From: Spongiivirga sp046524175 | Lineage (GTDB): Bacteria; Bacteroidota; Bacteroidia; Flavobacteriales; Flavobacteriaceae | DNA length: 64,000 nt | Assembly: GCF_046524175.1 (NCBI RefSeq) | Contig: NZ_JBEFZF010000004.1 | Span: 434,001 to 498,000 of the forward strand | Direction: 5' to 3' | Shown here: piece after piece, positions 25,620 through 34,322 of the stretch | Position numbering within the stretch: the first letter of the stretch is position 1 | Layout of the letters: the number at the start of each line of letters is the position of its first letter | The notes under the pieces: model-generated | The model's database searches: none | What the model was told of the DNA's origin: nothing | What the model saw: only the letters and a program-made list of their open reading frames with translations | Translations under genes and position numbers: made by a program

Positions 25620-25652
25620 AAAATCCAAGGTTTATGACTTTGGATTTTTTTT
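25620..25652 (+). terminator. Rho-independent terminator of accA
   Basis: An 11-base stem with one G-U pair (25620-25630 and 25638-25648), 7-base loop, and a T-run 25645-25652. Confidence 0.85.
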
Positions 25653-25765
25653 ATCAATATTAACAATATATTTAAGTTATTAACAGTTACTTTGTTAACG
25701 AGTAGTGAAGATTCTCCCTCCCCACAATTCATGCTCTTGTTAACCTTTTGTTTACATTCGCAGCC

Positions 25766-27310
25766 ATGGAAAAACTGAACCCTATACAGGCCCTAAAGCT
25801 AGATAAAAGTACCGTTGTAGGACTTGAACGCGGCAAGGTTCCTCCGCAAGCAACTGATTTAGAACAGGTTGTGTTAGGAGCTATGATGATTGATAAGAAA
25901 GGGGTTGATGAAGTAATTGATATCCTCGCACCTGAAGCCTTCTATAAGGATGCACATCAACACATTTTTGCCGCTATCTATACACTTTTTGAAAACAGCG
26001 AACCTGTTGACTTATTAACTGTTTCTGCACAGTTAAAGAAAGATGCGAAACTCGATTTGGTAGGAGGGGATTTCTATTTGATTCAGTTGACCCAAAAAGT
26101 ATCTTCCTCAGCGCATATCGAGTTTCATGCACGTATTATTTTACAGAAATTTATTCAACGCAGTTTGATCAAAATTTCAAGTGAGATTATTGAGGACGCG
26201 TATGATGAGACTAAAGATGTTTTTGATCTTTTAGACAATGCCGAATCAAAATTATACGAAGTAACACAGGGGAATATTAAAAAATCTTCAGAAACTGCCC
26301 AAAGTTTGGTAATACAGGCTAAGAAAAAAATTGAGGAAATTTCGAATAAAGAGGGGCTTAGTGGGATTCCTACCGGTTTTGATAAATTAGACAAACTAAC
26401 ATCGGGTTGGCAACCAAGTGATTTGGTTATTGTTGCTGCACGTCCAGGTATGGGTAAAACAGCCTTAACCTTATCGATGGCCAGAAATATAGCAGTTGAT
26501 CAGAATATTCCTGTAGCCTTTTTCTCGTTAGAAATGGCATCAGTACAGTTGATAACCCGACTTATTTCATCAGAAACTGGGCTCTCTTCTGAAAAACTTC
26601 GAACCGGAAAGCTAGAAAAACACGAGTGGGAGCAGTTAAATGTAAAAGTAAAGGGTCTTGAAAAAGCACCGCTTTTTATTGATGATACCCCATCATTATC
26701 CATTTTTGACCTCCGTGCAAAGGCAAGGCGTTTGTCATCGCAACATGGTATTAAGTTGATTATGATTGACTATTTACAACTAATGACTGCAGGTAGCGCA
26801 GTAAAAGGCGGAGGAAATCGTGAACAGGAAATTTCGACTATTTCTAGAAACTTAAAGGCGTTGGCAAAAGAACTGAATGTTCCCGTTATCGCTTTATCAC
26901 AGTTATCGCGGGCAGTAGAAACTCGAGGAGGCAGCAAGCGACCCTTACTTTCGGACCTTCGTGAATCTGGTGCGATAGAACAAGATGCTGATATTGTATC
27001 ATTTATTTATCGTCCTGAATATTATAAAATTGATGAATGGGACGATGAGGAACGTTCACCAACAGCCGGTCAGGCAGAGTTTATTGTAGCGAAGCATCGT
27101 AATGGTGGGTTGGATAATATTAGGTTAAAATTCATCGGTCATTTAGGTAAATTTGATAATTTAGAGGAATTCGATTCGCCTTTTGAGTTTCAGTCGAAAC
27201 TCAATGCAGATGGTGACGATCCGTTCATACCTGATCGTTTTCCAGATGCCAATGAGGCGTTTGGTAGCATAAACGAGGATTCTCCAGATGATAATGACGT
27301 ACCGTTCTAA
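25766..27310 (+). CDS. dnaB: Replicative DNA helicase
   Basis: 514 residues from ATG 25766; the open frame reaches back to a TTG at 25748 but adds only MFTFAA. N-terminal DnaB domain (about 25-130) with LEQVVLGAMMIDKKG, a linker helix, and a RecA-like domain (about 195-460) with Walker A RPGMGKT (about 226-232), Walker B LIMIDYLQLM, and the arginine-finger region SDLRESGAIEQDAD. Unwinds DNA at the replication fork. The last 23 bases overlap the longest frame of the next gene, and its terminator lies just beyond. Confidence 0.97.
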   Translation: MEKLNPIQALKLDKSTVVGLERGKVPPQATDLEQVVLGAMMIDKKGVDEVIDILAPEAFYKDAHQHIFAAIYTLFENSEPVDLLTVSAQLKKDAKLDLVGGDFYLIQLTQKVSSSAHIEFHARIILQKFIQRSLIKISSEIIEDAYDETKDVFDLLDNAESKLYEVTQGNIKKSSETAQSLVIQAKKKIEEISNKEGLSGIPTGFDKLDKLTSGWQPSDLVIVAARPGMGKTALTLSMARNIAVDQNIPVAFFSLEMASVQLITRLISSETGLSSEKLRTGKLEKHEWEQLNVKVKGLEKAPLFIDDTPSLSIFDLRAKARRLSSQHGIKLIMIDYLQLMTAGSAVKGGGNREQEISTISRNLKALAKELNVPVIALSQLSRAVETRGGSKRPLLSDLRESGAIEQDADIVSFIYRPEYYKIDEWDDEERSPTAGQAEFIVAKHRNGGLDNIRLKFIGHLGKFDNLEEFDSPFEFQSKLNADGDDPFIPDRFPDANEAFGSINEDSPDDNDVPF

Positions 27311-28610
27311 TACTAGTTTGAAAAATATACAAAAGGCAAGATCTCTTTACATAAGGTCTTGCCTTTTTTTATTATTGAGTTTGTTCTGCATTCAAGGTGT
27401 ACTAGGGTCTTATATTTTAATTCCTATGGATGCAGAAATCCAAAATGAACATTTAAAAGCATATGGCATTACCTATTGGGTACTAGCTAAGCAGGAAAAA
27501 GTAAAATGGTTACTTAATTACCGAGGAGGATCTTTTCTTATTCCCAACTCTGATGAGCTGGAAAAGGAATGCAAAATTCGTGGGGTTTCATACGAAGTAT
27601 TATCTGATGCTAAAACCGAATCAATTTTAGCAGAGATTGCCAGTCCATCACAAAATATGGAGGCAGTGGTACTAGAAAAAGCGCCAAAAATTGCGGTGTA
27701 TTCACCTAAAACCAATCAACCATGGGATGATGCTGTTACGATGGCACTTAGCTATGCCGAAATACCATATGAGGTGGTTTATGATGAAGAGGTGCTATCA
27801 AATGAGTTGTTATTATACGATTGGTTGCATTTGCATCATGAAGATTTCACAGGGCAGTTCGGTAAGTTTTATGGTGCATATAGAGCAACGCCTTGGTACA
27901 TTAACGATAAGAAAAGAGCAGAAGCACTTGCCACCAAATTGGGCTTTGCTAAGGTGTCCGAATTAAAAAGAGCGGTTGCAGTAACCATTCGAGATTATGT
28001 TATAGGTGGCGGATTTATGTTTGCAATGTGCAGTGCAACGGATAGTTTTGACATTGCTTTGGCTGCGGAAAAAGTAGACATTTGCGAACCGATGTTCGAT
28101 GGTGACCCTTCTGAGCCTAATTATCAATCTAAGTTAGATTTTAGCAATACTTTCGCCTTTACCAATTTTATTTTAGAGCGAAATCCGTCGACTTATGAAT
28201 TTTCGGATATTGATATGACCAGAAAGCGTCGTATTCAAAAAGACCTTGATTATTTCACCTTAATGGATTATTCTGCAAAATGGGACCCGATACCCACAAT
28301 GCTTTGTCAGAACCATACTGCGCTGGTCAAAGGTTTTATGGGTCAAACTACTAGTTATGATCGTAACAACTTAAAATCGAATGTTTTGGTAATGGGAGAA
28401 AATAAGACTAATAGTGAAGCTAGATACATTCACGGTATAAAAGGAAAAGGTTTTTTTACTTTTTACGGGGGTCACGATCCTGAAGATTATACACATCGGG
28501 TGGGTGATCCAAAGACAGAATTAGAACTACACCCAAGTAGCCCCGGATATCGTTTGATATTAAATAACGTTTTGTTTCCAGCTGCGAGAAAGAAAAAGCA
28601 AAAGACTTGA
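27288..28610 (+). CDS. Secreted 'asparagine synthetase B-like' protein (function unproven)
   Basis: 440 residues if started at ATG 27288; other possible starts are ATG 27294, TTG 27318 or a start past the terminator. The hydrophobic stretch SCLFLLLSLFCIQGVLG ahead of SYILIPMDAE is a signal peptide, so the product is exported. Databases often name this family asparagine synthetase B, but no N-terminal Cys2 glutaminase or ATP pyrophosphatase motif SGGxDS is visible. Instead FMFAMCSATDS (Cys248) resembles the nucleophile elbow of class I glutamine-amidotransferase-like/DJ-1 folds, and KGFFTFYGGHDPEDY looks like a later His site. An exported amidotransferase-fold hydrolase or binding protein is the cautious reading. 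Confidence 0.7.
   Translation: MIMTYRSNTSLKNIQKARSLYIRSCLFLLLSLFCIQGVLGSYILIPMDAEIQNEHLKAYGITYWVLAKQEKVKWLLNYRGGSFLIPNSDELEKECKIRGVSYEVLSDAKTESILAEIASPSQNMEAVVLEKAPKIAVYSPKTNQPWDDAVTMALSYAEIPYEVVYDEEVLSNELLLYDWLHLHHEDFTGQFGKFYGAYRATPWYINDKKRAEALATKLGFAKVSELKRAVAVTIRDYVIGGGFMFAMCSATDSFDIALAAEKVDICEPMFDGDPSEPNYQSKLDFSNTFAFTNFILERNPSTYEFSDIDMTRKRRIQKDLDYFTLMDYSAKWDPIPTMLCQNHTALVKGFMGQTTSYDRNNLKSNVLVMGENKTNSEARYIHGIKGKGFFTFYGGHDPEDYTHRVGDPKTELELHPSSPGYRLILNNVLFPAARKKKQKT
27331..27370 (+). terminator. dnaB terminator embedded in the next coding region
   Basis: A strong stem: AAAAGGCAAGA (27331-27341) with its perfect complement at 27357-27367, extended by a U-G and a C-G pair, followed by T's 27364-27370. 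It sits 20 bases after the dnaB stop. The right arm and T-run also encode the hydrophobic core of the signal peptide of the 440-residue product. Confidence 0.75.
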
Positions 28611-28644
28611 TTATCTTTCCATTTTAATTACACTTTCTCGATTA

Positions 28645-29397
28645 ATGCAGCAAATACAATTAAACACTTCTTTAAAGGCTCAAAGTATAGTGGGCCTTGG
28701 TCTTGGTATTTGGCTAACGCTTTTTCTTATTTTTATTGCTCCGTTTGATGTTTCTGACCTGACTTTTGAAGCGAAACTTATCTTGTTGCCGCCTTATGGC
28801 TTATTTGCATTTATTGCTTATATGCTGTGTGTCTTCTTACAAAATAAGGTGTATAGTTACTACGGGTTGTGGAATCTAAAGCTAGAAATGCTGTTTTTCG
28901 TGATTTTGTATGTAATTACCCTACTTTTTTGTTTTCCATACTATAAAAGTGACCTGATAAATGGTACGTATTCATTTTGGGAATATGTTAGTGGTATTTA
29001 TATTCCTATCCTAGTTCTTATCTCTGTTTTTATAGTTGTAGGGCGTATGTATATTAATAGACTGCAGCTTAAAAAAGACAGTAATAAGGTGATACTTCGT
29101 GGTGACAATAAATCTGATTTTTTAAAGGTCGAACCTGAAAAGATCGTTTGTATTTCAAGCACACAGAATTATGTCGAAGTCTATTATCTTCTCAATAATG
29201 TGCTAAATAAGACCTTACTTCGAGCAACATTAAAATCAATCACAATAGAACTTGATTCTCTACAACAAGTACACCGTAGTCATTTTGTGAATCCGTCCCA
29301 TATTGTAAAATGGATCGATGGGAACACCATTCAGGTAAACGATTTAAAGATTGCTGTTTCTAAAAAATATAAGGAGGAACTTAAGGGGATGATCTAA
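28645..29397 (+). CDS. Membrane-anchored LytTR DNA-binding protein
   Basis: 250 residues: four predicted membrane helices (about 15-32, 48-70, 80-98, 115-136), then a LytTR domain (about 150-250; ICISSTQNYVEVYYLLN, VHRSHFVNPSHIVKW). No receiver domain. It starts 34 bases after the preceding gene and is followed by a serine hydrolase with its own putative promoter. Pairing with that hydrolase is possible (inference). This is the same plan as the protein at 19133 but with low similarity in the membrane part. Confidence 0.88.
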   Translation: MQQIQLNTSLKAQSIVGLGLGIWLTLFLIFIAPFDVSDLTFEAKLILLPPYGLFAFIAYMLCVFLQNKVYSYYGLWNLKLEMLFFVILYVITLLFCFPYYKSDLINGTYSFWEYVSGIYIPILVLISVFIVVGRMYINRLQLKKDSNKVILRGDNKSDFLKVEPEKIVCISSTQNYVEVYYLLNNVLNKTLLRATLKSITIELDSLQQVHRSHFVNPSHIVKWIDGNTIQVNDLKIAVSKKYKEELKGMI

Positions 29398-29442
29398 TTC
29401 GTCACTAAAAACTACATTTTCATCCCAAACTACTGTTGTTAT

Positions 29443-29450
29443 TAGATTTG
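29443..29450 (+). promoter_or_regulatory. Predicted -7 box for the serine hydrolase gene
   Basis: TAGATTTG fits TAnnTTTG, 47 bases before ATG 29498. Upstream, AAACTAC occurs twice (29409-29415 and 29427-29433), 18 bases apart; a weak candidate site for the neighbouring LytTR protein. Confidence 0.4.
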
Positions 29451-29497
29451 TACATGATCATATTATATGTTTGACCAAACAAAAAACATCAATCATC

Positions 29498-30586
29498 ATG
29501 AAAAATTTACCATCTTTAGTTTTCTTACTTTTCATAAGTACAGGGCTTTTATCACAAGAAAAATCACATTTTCAAACAGCCAATTCACTGTTGAAAGCAG
29601 CTATTGATAAAGGTCAATGTATGGGTATTGCTGCGGGTGTTATCATTCAAGATTCTGTTGCTTGGAAAAGCGCTGCGGGATTTCGTAATAAAGCAGAAAA
29701 ATTAGAATTTTCAACAACTAATATATCACGAACGGCATCAATAGCAAAGCCCATGACAGCGGTGGCGATTATGCAGTTAGTTGAAGCGGGTAAAATTAAA
29801 CTTGAAGATAAAATAAGTGGTATTATTCCGGAGTTAAAGGGCAACAACCAATACAAAAATATCACCGTTTTACAGTTGCTACAGCATTCATCGGGAATTC
29901 CTCATTACAACGGTAGAAAGGAAGTGACTAACAGAATTACCTATCTAAGTTTAAAGGGTTTAATTCCTGTTTTTGCTAATCGAGCGTTGCTTTTTGAACC
30001 AGGTACTCAATTTGAATATTCGGTTTATGGATATGTGTTATTAGGAAGAATCATCGAAGTTGTTTCAGATATGAGTTATCAGGACTATATGAAAACATAT
30101 ATTTGGGATCTTGCGGGAATGGGCCAAACAAAGGTCGAATACACCATAAATATTGACAACAAGAAGTCTATACTCTATCACCAATCAAAACCAGGAAAGA
30201 TAAAAGAAGCTAAAGTCAACAATTTAAGTAACCGTATTCCCGCTGGTGGTATAGTTTCTACTACTGAAGACCTGCTTAAATTTGCAAAGGCATTAATGAA
30301 TGAGCAGCTTATTTCTAAGCAATCATTGGCTTTAATGAGTAAGAATTATGGACTAAAAAAAGAAGGTAATGGTTATGGTTTAGGTTGGTATTTATATGGT
30401 AATAATCCTAAGCTTGGAAATATTATTGGTCATACTGGAGGACAATATGGTTGTAGTGCCTTTTTGTTAATTGCACCTGAAAAAAAATCGGCTGTTGTCG
30501 TTTTGTCAAATACCTCAGGCGCACTGCAGGAAGTATCTAATATCGCAGTTTCTTTGCTTGGTATTGTTGGGAAAGTTGCTAATTAA
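29498..30586 (+). CDS. Secreted serine hydrolase (class C beta-lactamase/PBP4-type family)
   Basis: 362 residues from ATG 29498, which opens a signal peptide (...FISTGLLSQ); the frame extends to TTG 29471 without support. Catalytic motif SIAK (Ser about 81, Lys about 84), second motif region FEYSVYGYVLLG, where the usual YxN is YSV, and third motif HTGG. The family contains beta-lactamases, D-Ala-D-Ala peptidases and esterases; the altered YxN argues against a classical beta-lactamase. Its stop overlaps the convergent gene at 30579. Confidence 0.85.
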   Translation: MKNLPSLVFLLFISTGLLSQEKSHFQTANSLLKAAIDKGQCMGIAAGVIIQDSVAWKSAAGFRNKAEKLEFSTTNISRTASIAKPMTAVAIMQLVEAGKIKLEDKISGIIPELKGNNQYKNITVLQLLQHSSGIPHYNGRKEVTNRITYLSLKGLIPVFANRALLFEPGTQFEYSVYGYVLLGRIIEVVSDMSYQDYMKTYIWDLAGMGQTKVEYTINIDNKKSILYHQSKPGKIKEAKVNNLSNRIPAGGIVSTTEDLLKFAKALMNEQLISKQSLALMSKNYGLKKEGNGYGLGWYLYGNNPKLGNIIGHTGGQYGCSAFLLIAPEKKSAVVVLSNTSGALQEVSNIAVSLLGIVGKVAN

Positions 30587-31106
30587 TTTCTTTAGGGACT
30601 TCATTGCTGGCAGAAACACTCCAATGGTCATCGTAAATGGATTGATAGTAGATTTCATAGTCTAAATTATCTTTGAGCGCTTCTAACATTAACTTAAATT
30701 GACTGTAATCTTTTGGGTTGCCACCAACATTGTAAATAAGTCTTGATCCTCCGGCGGGTATTGCAAGTCCCCTGTGCATGGAAGCGCTACTAAGTACCGT
30801 TATCGAATCCATACCTGGTAGCTGTGAAAGAAAGTCTCGAAGGTCTATTTTAATTCTTTTTTTATTATGAATGATGATGACTTTATTAATAATCGCCGGA
30901 CCGACACCGTAGTTAACCAAATCAAAACGATATTGACTGTCAAATTCATTCATTGAAACTTCCATCATTAAATATGGCATGGCCGAAAGATGACTCTGCT
31001 TTTCGATAATGTTGGTTTGTTTGATGAAAATGAACAAGGTAAGTAAGCTTATTGCTATAGCCGAAATGGCTACAATTTTGTCTGAGTTCCAGAACTTTTT
31101 TTTCAT
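30579..31106 (-). CDS. Unrecognised single-pass membrane protein
   Basis: 175 residues: a short cytosolic N-terminus (MKKKFWNSDK), one transmembrane helix (about 11-27), then a mostly beta domain exposed to the periplasm. IEKQSHLSAMPYLMMEVS after the helix resembles a common pattern in small bacterial membrane proteins that carry an immunoglobulin-like domain, with LVNYGVGPAIINKVIII next. No family or partner is recognised. It is convergent with the hydrolase (8-base overlap of ends) and divergent from the cyclase. Confidence 0.65.
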   Translation of the reverse strand: MKKKFWNSDKIVAISAIAISLLTLFIFIKQTNIIEKQSHLSAMPYLMMEVSMNEFDSQYRFDLVNYGVGPAIINKVIIIHNKKRIKIDLRDFLSQLPGMDSITVLSSASMHRGLAIPAGGSRLIYNVGGNPKDYSQFKLMLEALKDNLDYEIYYQSIYDDHWSVSASNEVPKEIN

Positions 31107-31154
31107 TATTTAATAGATAAAAAATGTTGTTTTAAATTTACTAAAACTACAGGG

Positions 31155-32276
31155 TTGAAAACGTATTTCCAAAATAAAACCACTACTATTCATCCTAGGT
31201 ATAAAAGAAACTTAAAACGGGCTCTTTCGTTCGGGTTTATCTGGTTTATTTTTGGCTTAGTCTATTCGCTTCTAGAATATGGATTGCTGGGCGATTCAAA
31301 ATTATATCCAACTACAGGGAATGCTTATGAGCCATTAAATTCTTTTTTATTTACACTACCCTGCAGCTTTTTTGTTGGTTTTGTGCAAGGTTGGGTAGAA
31401 ATCACATGGCTAAGATATAAGTTTCGTAGGAGATCATTTTGGGTGAAAATACTTTTCAAGACCCTATTCTATTTACTCTTTATCGTCATCTTTCTGGTTA
31501 TTTTAACATTGATTAGTAATGCTGCTTTGCTGAAAAAAGGAATTTTTGATGCTGAGGTTATTTCGAATTTATTTGGCTTTATAAGCTCATTTTCTTTTTG
31601 GAGTATTGTTTTTTATATGGGGGTGATCATGGATGCTGCATTATTCTATTCCGAACTAACGGAACATTTGGGCAACGAAGTGCTCTACAATTTTTCATTT
31701 GGTAAGTACCACAAACCTAAACAAGAAACGCGAATCTTCATGTTTCTTGATATGAAATCATCTACTACCATAGCAGAAGAAATAGGACATATAAAATATT
31801 TTGATTTGTTGAAGTTGTATTATTCGCACATGACAAATGCGATATTGGAAACTTCAGGCGAAATTTATCAATATGTGGGTGATGAAATTGTGATTACTTG
31901 GACCGAGGAAGTTGGCTTGTCTAACAATAACTGTATAGAGTGTTATTTCAAAATTGAAGATACCATACATAAAAAAAGAGATCGTTATCTTAAATCTTTT
32001 GGGTTAGTTCCCGAATTTAAAGCCGGTTATCATATTGGTAAGGTGTCAGCCGGACAAATAGGGGTTTTGAAAAAGGAAATCGTATATACAGGAGATGTAC
32101 TCAACACCTCCGCTCGTATACAATCAGAGTGCAATAACTACAACAGCAGCATATTGATTTCAGGGATACTGGCCAATAAATTAAATTCTGAAGCTAACTG
32201 GGTTAGTGATAAAAAAGGAGAAATCATACTCCGAGGCAAAACAGAAGCTGTTGAACTCTTTGCTATATCGAAATAG
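31155..32276 (+). CDS. Membrane class III adenylate/guanylate cyclase
   Basis: 373 residues from TTG 31155; no upstream ATG is in frame. N-terminal membrane region with four helices (about 25-165), then a class III cyclase domain (about 190-370). Metal-binding aspartates are in FLDMKSST and YVGDEIVI, and the transition-state Asn/Arg pair in GDVLNTSARIQSE, so the domain appears active. Substrate choice (ATP or GTP) cannot be read confidently. No cNMP-binding effector lies nearby. Confidence 0.85.
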   Translation: MKTYFQNKTTTIHPRYKRNLKRALSFGFIWFIFGLVYSLLEYGLLGDSKLYPTTGNAYEPLNSFLFTLPCSFFVGFVQGWVEITWLRYKFRRRSFWVKILFKTLFYLLFIVIFLVILTLISNAALLKKGIFDAEVISNLFGFISSFSFWSIVFYMGVIMDAALFYSELTEHLGNEVLYNFSFGKYHKPKQETRIFMFLDMKSSTTIAEEIGHIKYFDLLKLYYSHMTNAILETSGEIYQYVGDEIVITWTEEVGLSNNNCIECYFKIEDTIHKKRDRYLKSFGLVPEFKAGYHIGKVSAGQIGVLKKEIVYTGDVLNTSARIQSECNNYNSSILISGILANKLNSEANWVSDKKGEIILRGKTEAVELFAISK

Positions 32277-32355
32277 ATCGATAAAAAACCATTTCTTATT
32301 AAACCATTGTTAGTTATTCAAGTCAAAAAAGAATAACCTGTAATACTTCCTATTA

Positions 32356-33546
32356 ATGAGAAAGTTTTTTTTAGTTGCTACTCTATTGATGTTAGTCAAT
32401 TGTTCTAATGATGATACGCCTCTTGAAATTGAACAAACATCAGAAAACTTAACAGAAACTGGCTTAAATTTTTCATCTTTCTTAAATATTGATTTTGATG
32501 ATCTTTTTGAATATTCAGATCAGTACGTGCCAATTTATATAACGAAAGATAATACTCAAGGAAATGCCATAACGAATGAGGTGGCAACTTTAGGGCGAAT
32601 ATTGTTTTATGACAAAAATCTATCTGCAAACAACACGGTGTCTTGTGCCAGTTGCCACAAACAAGAATTAGCTTTTGGAGATGATAATTCGCAAAGTGAA
32701 GGAATAAATGGATTTACCGCAAGGCACTCTATGCGACTTATTAACACTCGGTTCTCGAACGAGAACAGATTTTTTTGGGATGAAAGAGCAAATTCATTAG
32801 AAGAACAAACAACAATGCCAATTCAAGATCATATTGAAATGGGATTTAGTGGTGAAAATGGAGATTTAGGATTTAATGATTTAATATCAAAATTAGAAGA
32901 CACCACATATTATCCTGATTTATTTGATTTTGCATTTAATGATTCTGAAATCTCTGAGGAAAGAATTCAATTGGCGCTAGCACAATTTGTTAGAAGTATT
33001 CAATCTTTTGATAGCAAATATGATATAGGAAGAGAACAGGTCGCAAATAATAATCAACCTTTTCCTAATTATACTGCTCAGGAAAACATAGGTAAAAACT
33101 TGTTTATGCAGGCGGCTGTTTTTGATAATCAAGGAAGCCGAATCAATGGTGGGATTGGGTGTAATGGGTGTCATAGAGCTCCAGAATTCGATATTGATCC
33201 CAATTCAGGAAATAATGGAATCATTACTAATGCCAATGGAGTCGGAACTGATTTTACGAATACGCGGTCACCTAGTTTAAGAGATGTTGTAGATACTGAC
33301 GGAATAGGTAATGGTCAATTTATGCATATAGGGGAAAGTAATAATCTAATAACAGTATTGGACCATTACAATACTATTGATGAGGTAGGGAATCCTAATT
33401 TAGATCAGCGGTTGAGGCCCAATGGCATTGGTCAACAATTAAATTTAACGCAGGCTGAAAAAGATGCGGTCATTGCCTTTATACGAACCTTAAGTGGTAC
33501 CGATGTTTATACCAATGAAAAATGGAGTGACCCATTTATCGAATAG
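32356..33546 (+). CDS. Di-haem cytochrome c peroxidase lipoprotein (CCP/MauG family)
   Basis: 396 residues: lipobox (LVNC, Cys about 16), then two haem c motifs CASCH (Cys97) and CNGCH (Cys269). Conserved segments LGRILFYDKNLSANNTVSC, FFWDERANSLEEQ and LALAQFVRSIQS match bacterial cytochrome c peroxidase/MauG. Likely periplasmic peroxide reduction or oxidation of a partner protein. The terminator follows 33 bases after the stop. Confidence 0.92.
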   Translation: MRKFFLVATLLMLVNCSNDDTPLEIEQTSENLTETGLNFSSFLNIDFDDLFEYSDQYVPIYITKDNTQGNAITNEVATLGRILFYDKNLSANNTVSCASCHKQELAFGDDNSQSEGINGFTARHSMRLINTRFSNENRFFWDERANSLEEQTTMPIQDHIEMGFSGENGDLGFNDLISKLEDTTYYPDLFDFAFNDSEISEERIQLALAQFVRSIQSFDSKYDIGREQVANNNQPFPNYTAQENIGKNLFMQAAVFDNQGSRINGGIGCNGCHRAPEFDIDPNSGNNGIITNANGVGTDFTNTRSPSLRDVVDTDGIGNGQFMHIGESNNLITVLDHYNTIDEVGNPNLDQRLRPNGIGQQLNLTQAEKDAVIAFIRTLSGTDVYTNEKWSDPFIE

Positions 33547-33578
33547 AAATATCCAAGCTATAAGGTATTTAAAAACAA

Positions 33579-33610
33579 AAATTCCGACTCATTTGAGTCG
33601 GAATTTTTTT
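33579..33610. terminator. Bidirectional terminator between CCP and rplT
   Basis: A perfect stem of at least 12 bases (33579-33590 with 33595-33606), ATTT loop, a T-run to 33610, and an A-rich run before it that serves the minus strand. Confidence 0.9.
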
Positions 33611-33643
33611 ATCGAAGACTTTATTAATAATTGGCTTAACGCC

Positions 33644-33988
33644 TTATTTTACCTTATCAACAATTGCTTTAAAAGCATCTGGGTGGTTCATCGCTAAATC
33701 AGCTAAAACCTTACGGTTTAATTCGATATTATTAGCTTTTACTTTACCCATAAATTGTGAGTAAGACATACCATGTAAACGGGCACCTGCATTAATACGA
33801 GTGATCCAAAGTGCACGGAATGTTCTCTTTTTGTTTCTACGGTCACGGTATGAGTAAGACATTGCTTTCTCTACCGCATTTTTTGCTACTGTCCAAACGT
33901 TTTTACGACGCCCGAAGTAACCTTTTGCTTGCTTAAGAACTTTTTTTCTTCTAGCTCTCTTCGCAACAGAATTAACTGATCTTGGCAT
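33644..33988 (-). CDS. rplT: 50S ribosomal protein L20
   Basis: 114 residues, full length, starting MPRSVNSVAKRARRKK. The N-terminal basic extension and the GRRKNVWTVAKNAVEKAM helix pair are standard. L20 binds 23S rRNA early in 50S assembly and in other bacteria represses the infC-rpmI-rplT message. Last gene of the thrS operon. Confidence 0.98.
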   Translation of the reverse strand: MPRSVNSVAKRARRKKVLKQAKGYFGRRKNVWTVAKNAVEKAMSYSYRDRRNKKRTFRALWITRINAGARLHGMSYSQFMGKVKANNIELNRKVLADLAMNHPDAFKAIVDKVK

Positions 33989-34088
33989 AATTTTAAATTT
34001 TTTTGTAGTAGGCGGTCACTGACACTTACTCATTTACAATGGCCTAACTCCAAGGTTTATAACTAATTTTAACCTGACTCTGTTTAAA

Positions 34089-34286
34089 TTACTTTAAACG
34101 TAATTGAGTCTTGATACTATCCACATCTGCCTTATCAACTAAAGTAGCGTGGGTAAGTGCTAGCTTACGCTTTTTCGATTTTTTTGTCAAAATGTGACTC
34201 TTAAAAGCGTGCTTTCTTTTGATTTTACCAGTACCAGTAAGCTTAAAACGCTTCTTTGCACTGGATTTTGTTTTCATTTTCGGCAT
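34089..34286 (-). CDS. rpmI: 50S ribosomal protein L35
   Basis: 65 residues, MPKMKTKSSAKKRFKLTGTGKIKRK with the usual KRKHAFKSHILTKKSKKRKR-like basic core. Lies 100 bases upstream of rplT and 36 downstream of infC. Confidence 0.98.
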   Translation of the reverse strand: MPKMKTKSSAKKRFKLTGTGKIKRKHAFKSHILTKKSKKRKLALTHATLVDKADVDSIKTQLRLK

Positions 34287-34322
34287 TACTTCCTAAAATT
34301 TATCAGTCTTCGTTTTCTGTTT

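Noticed and set aside
29471..29497. TTG start for the serine hydrolase
   Set aside because: Puts charged residues ahead of the signal peptide; ATG 29498 is better.
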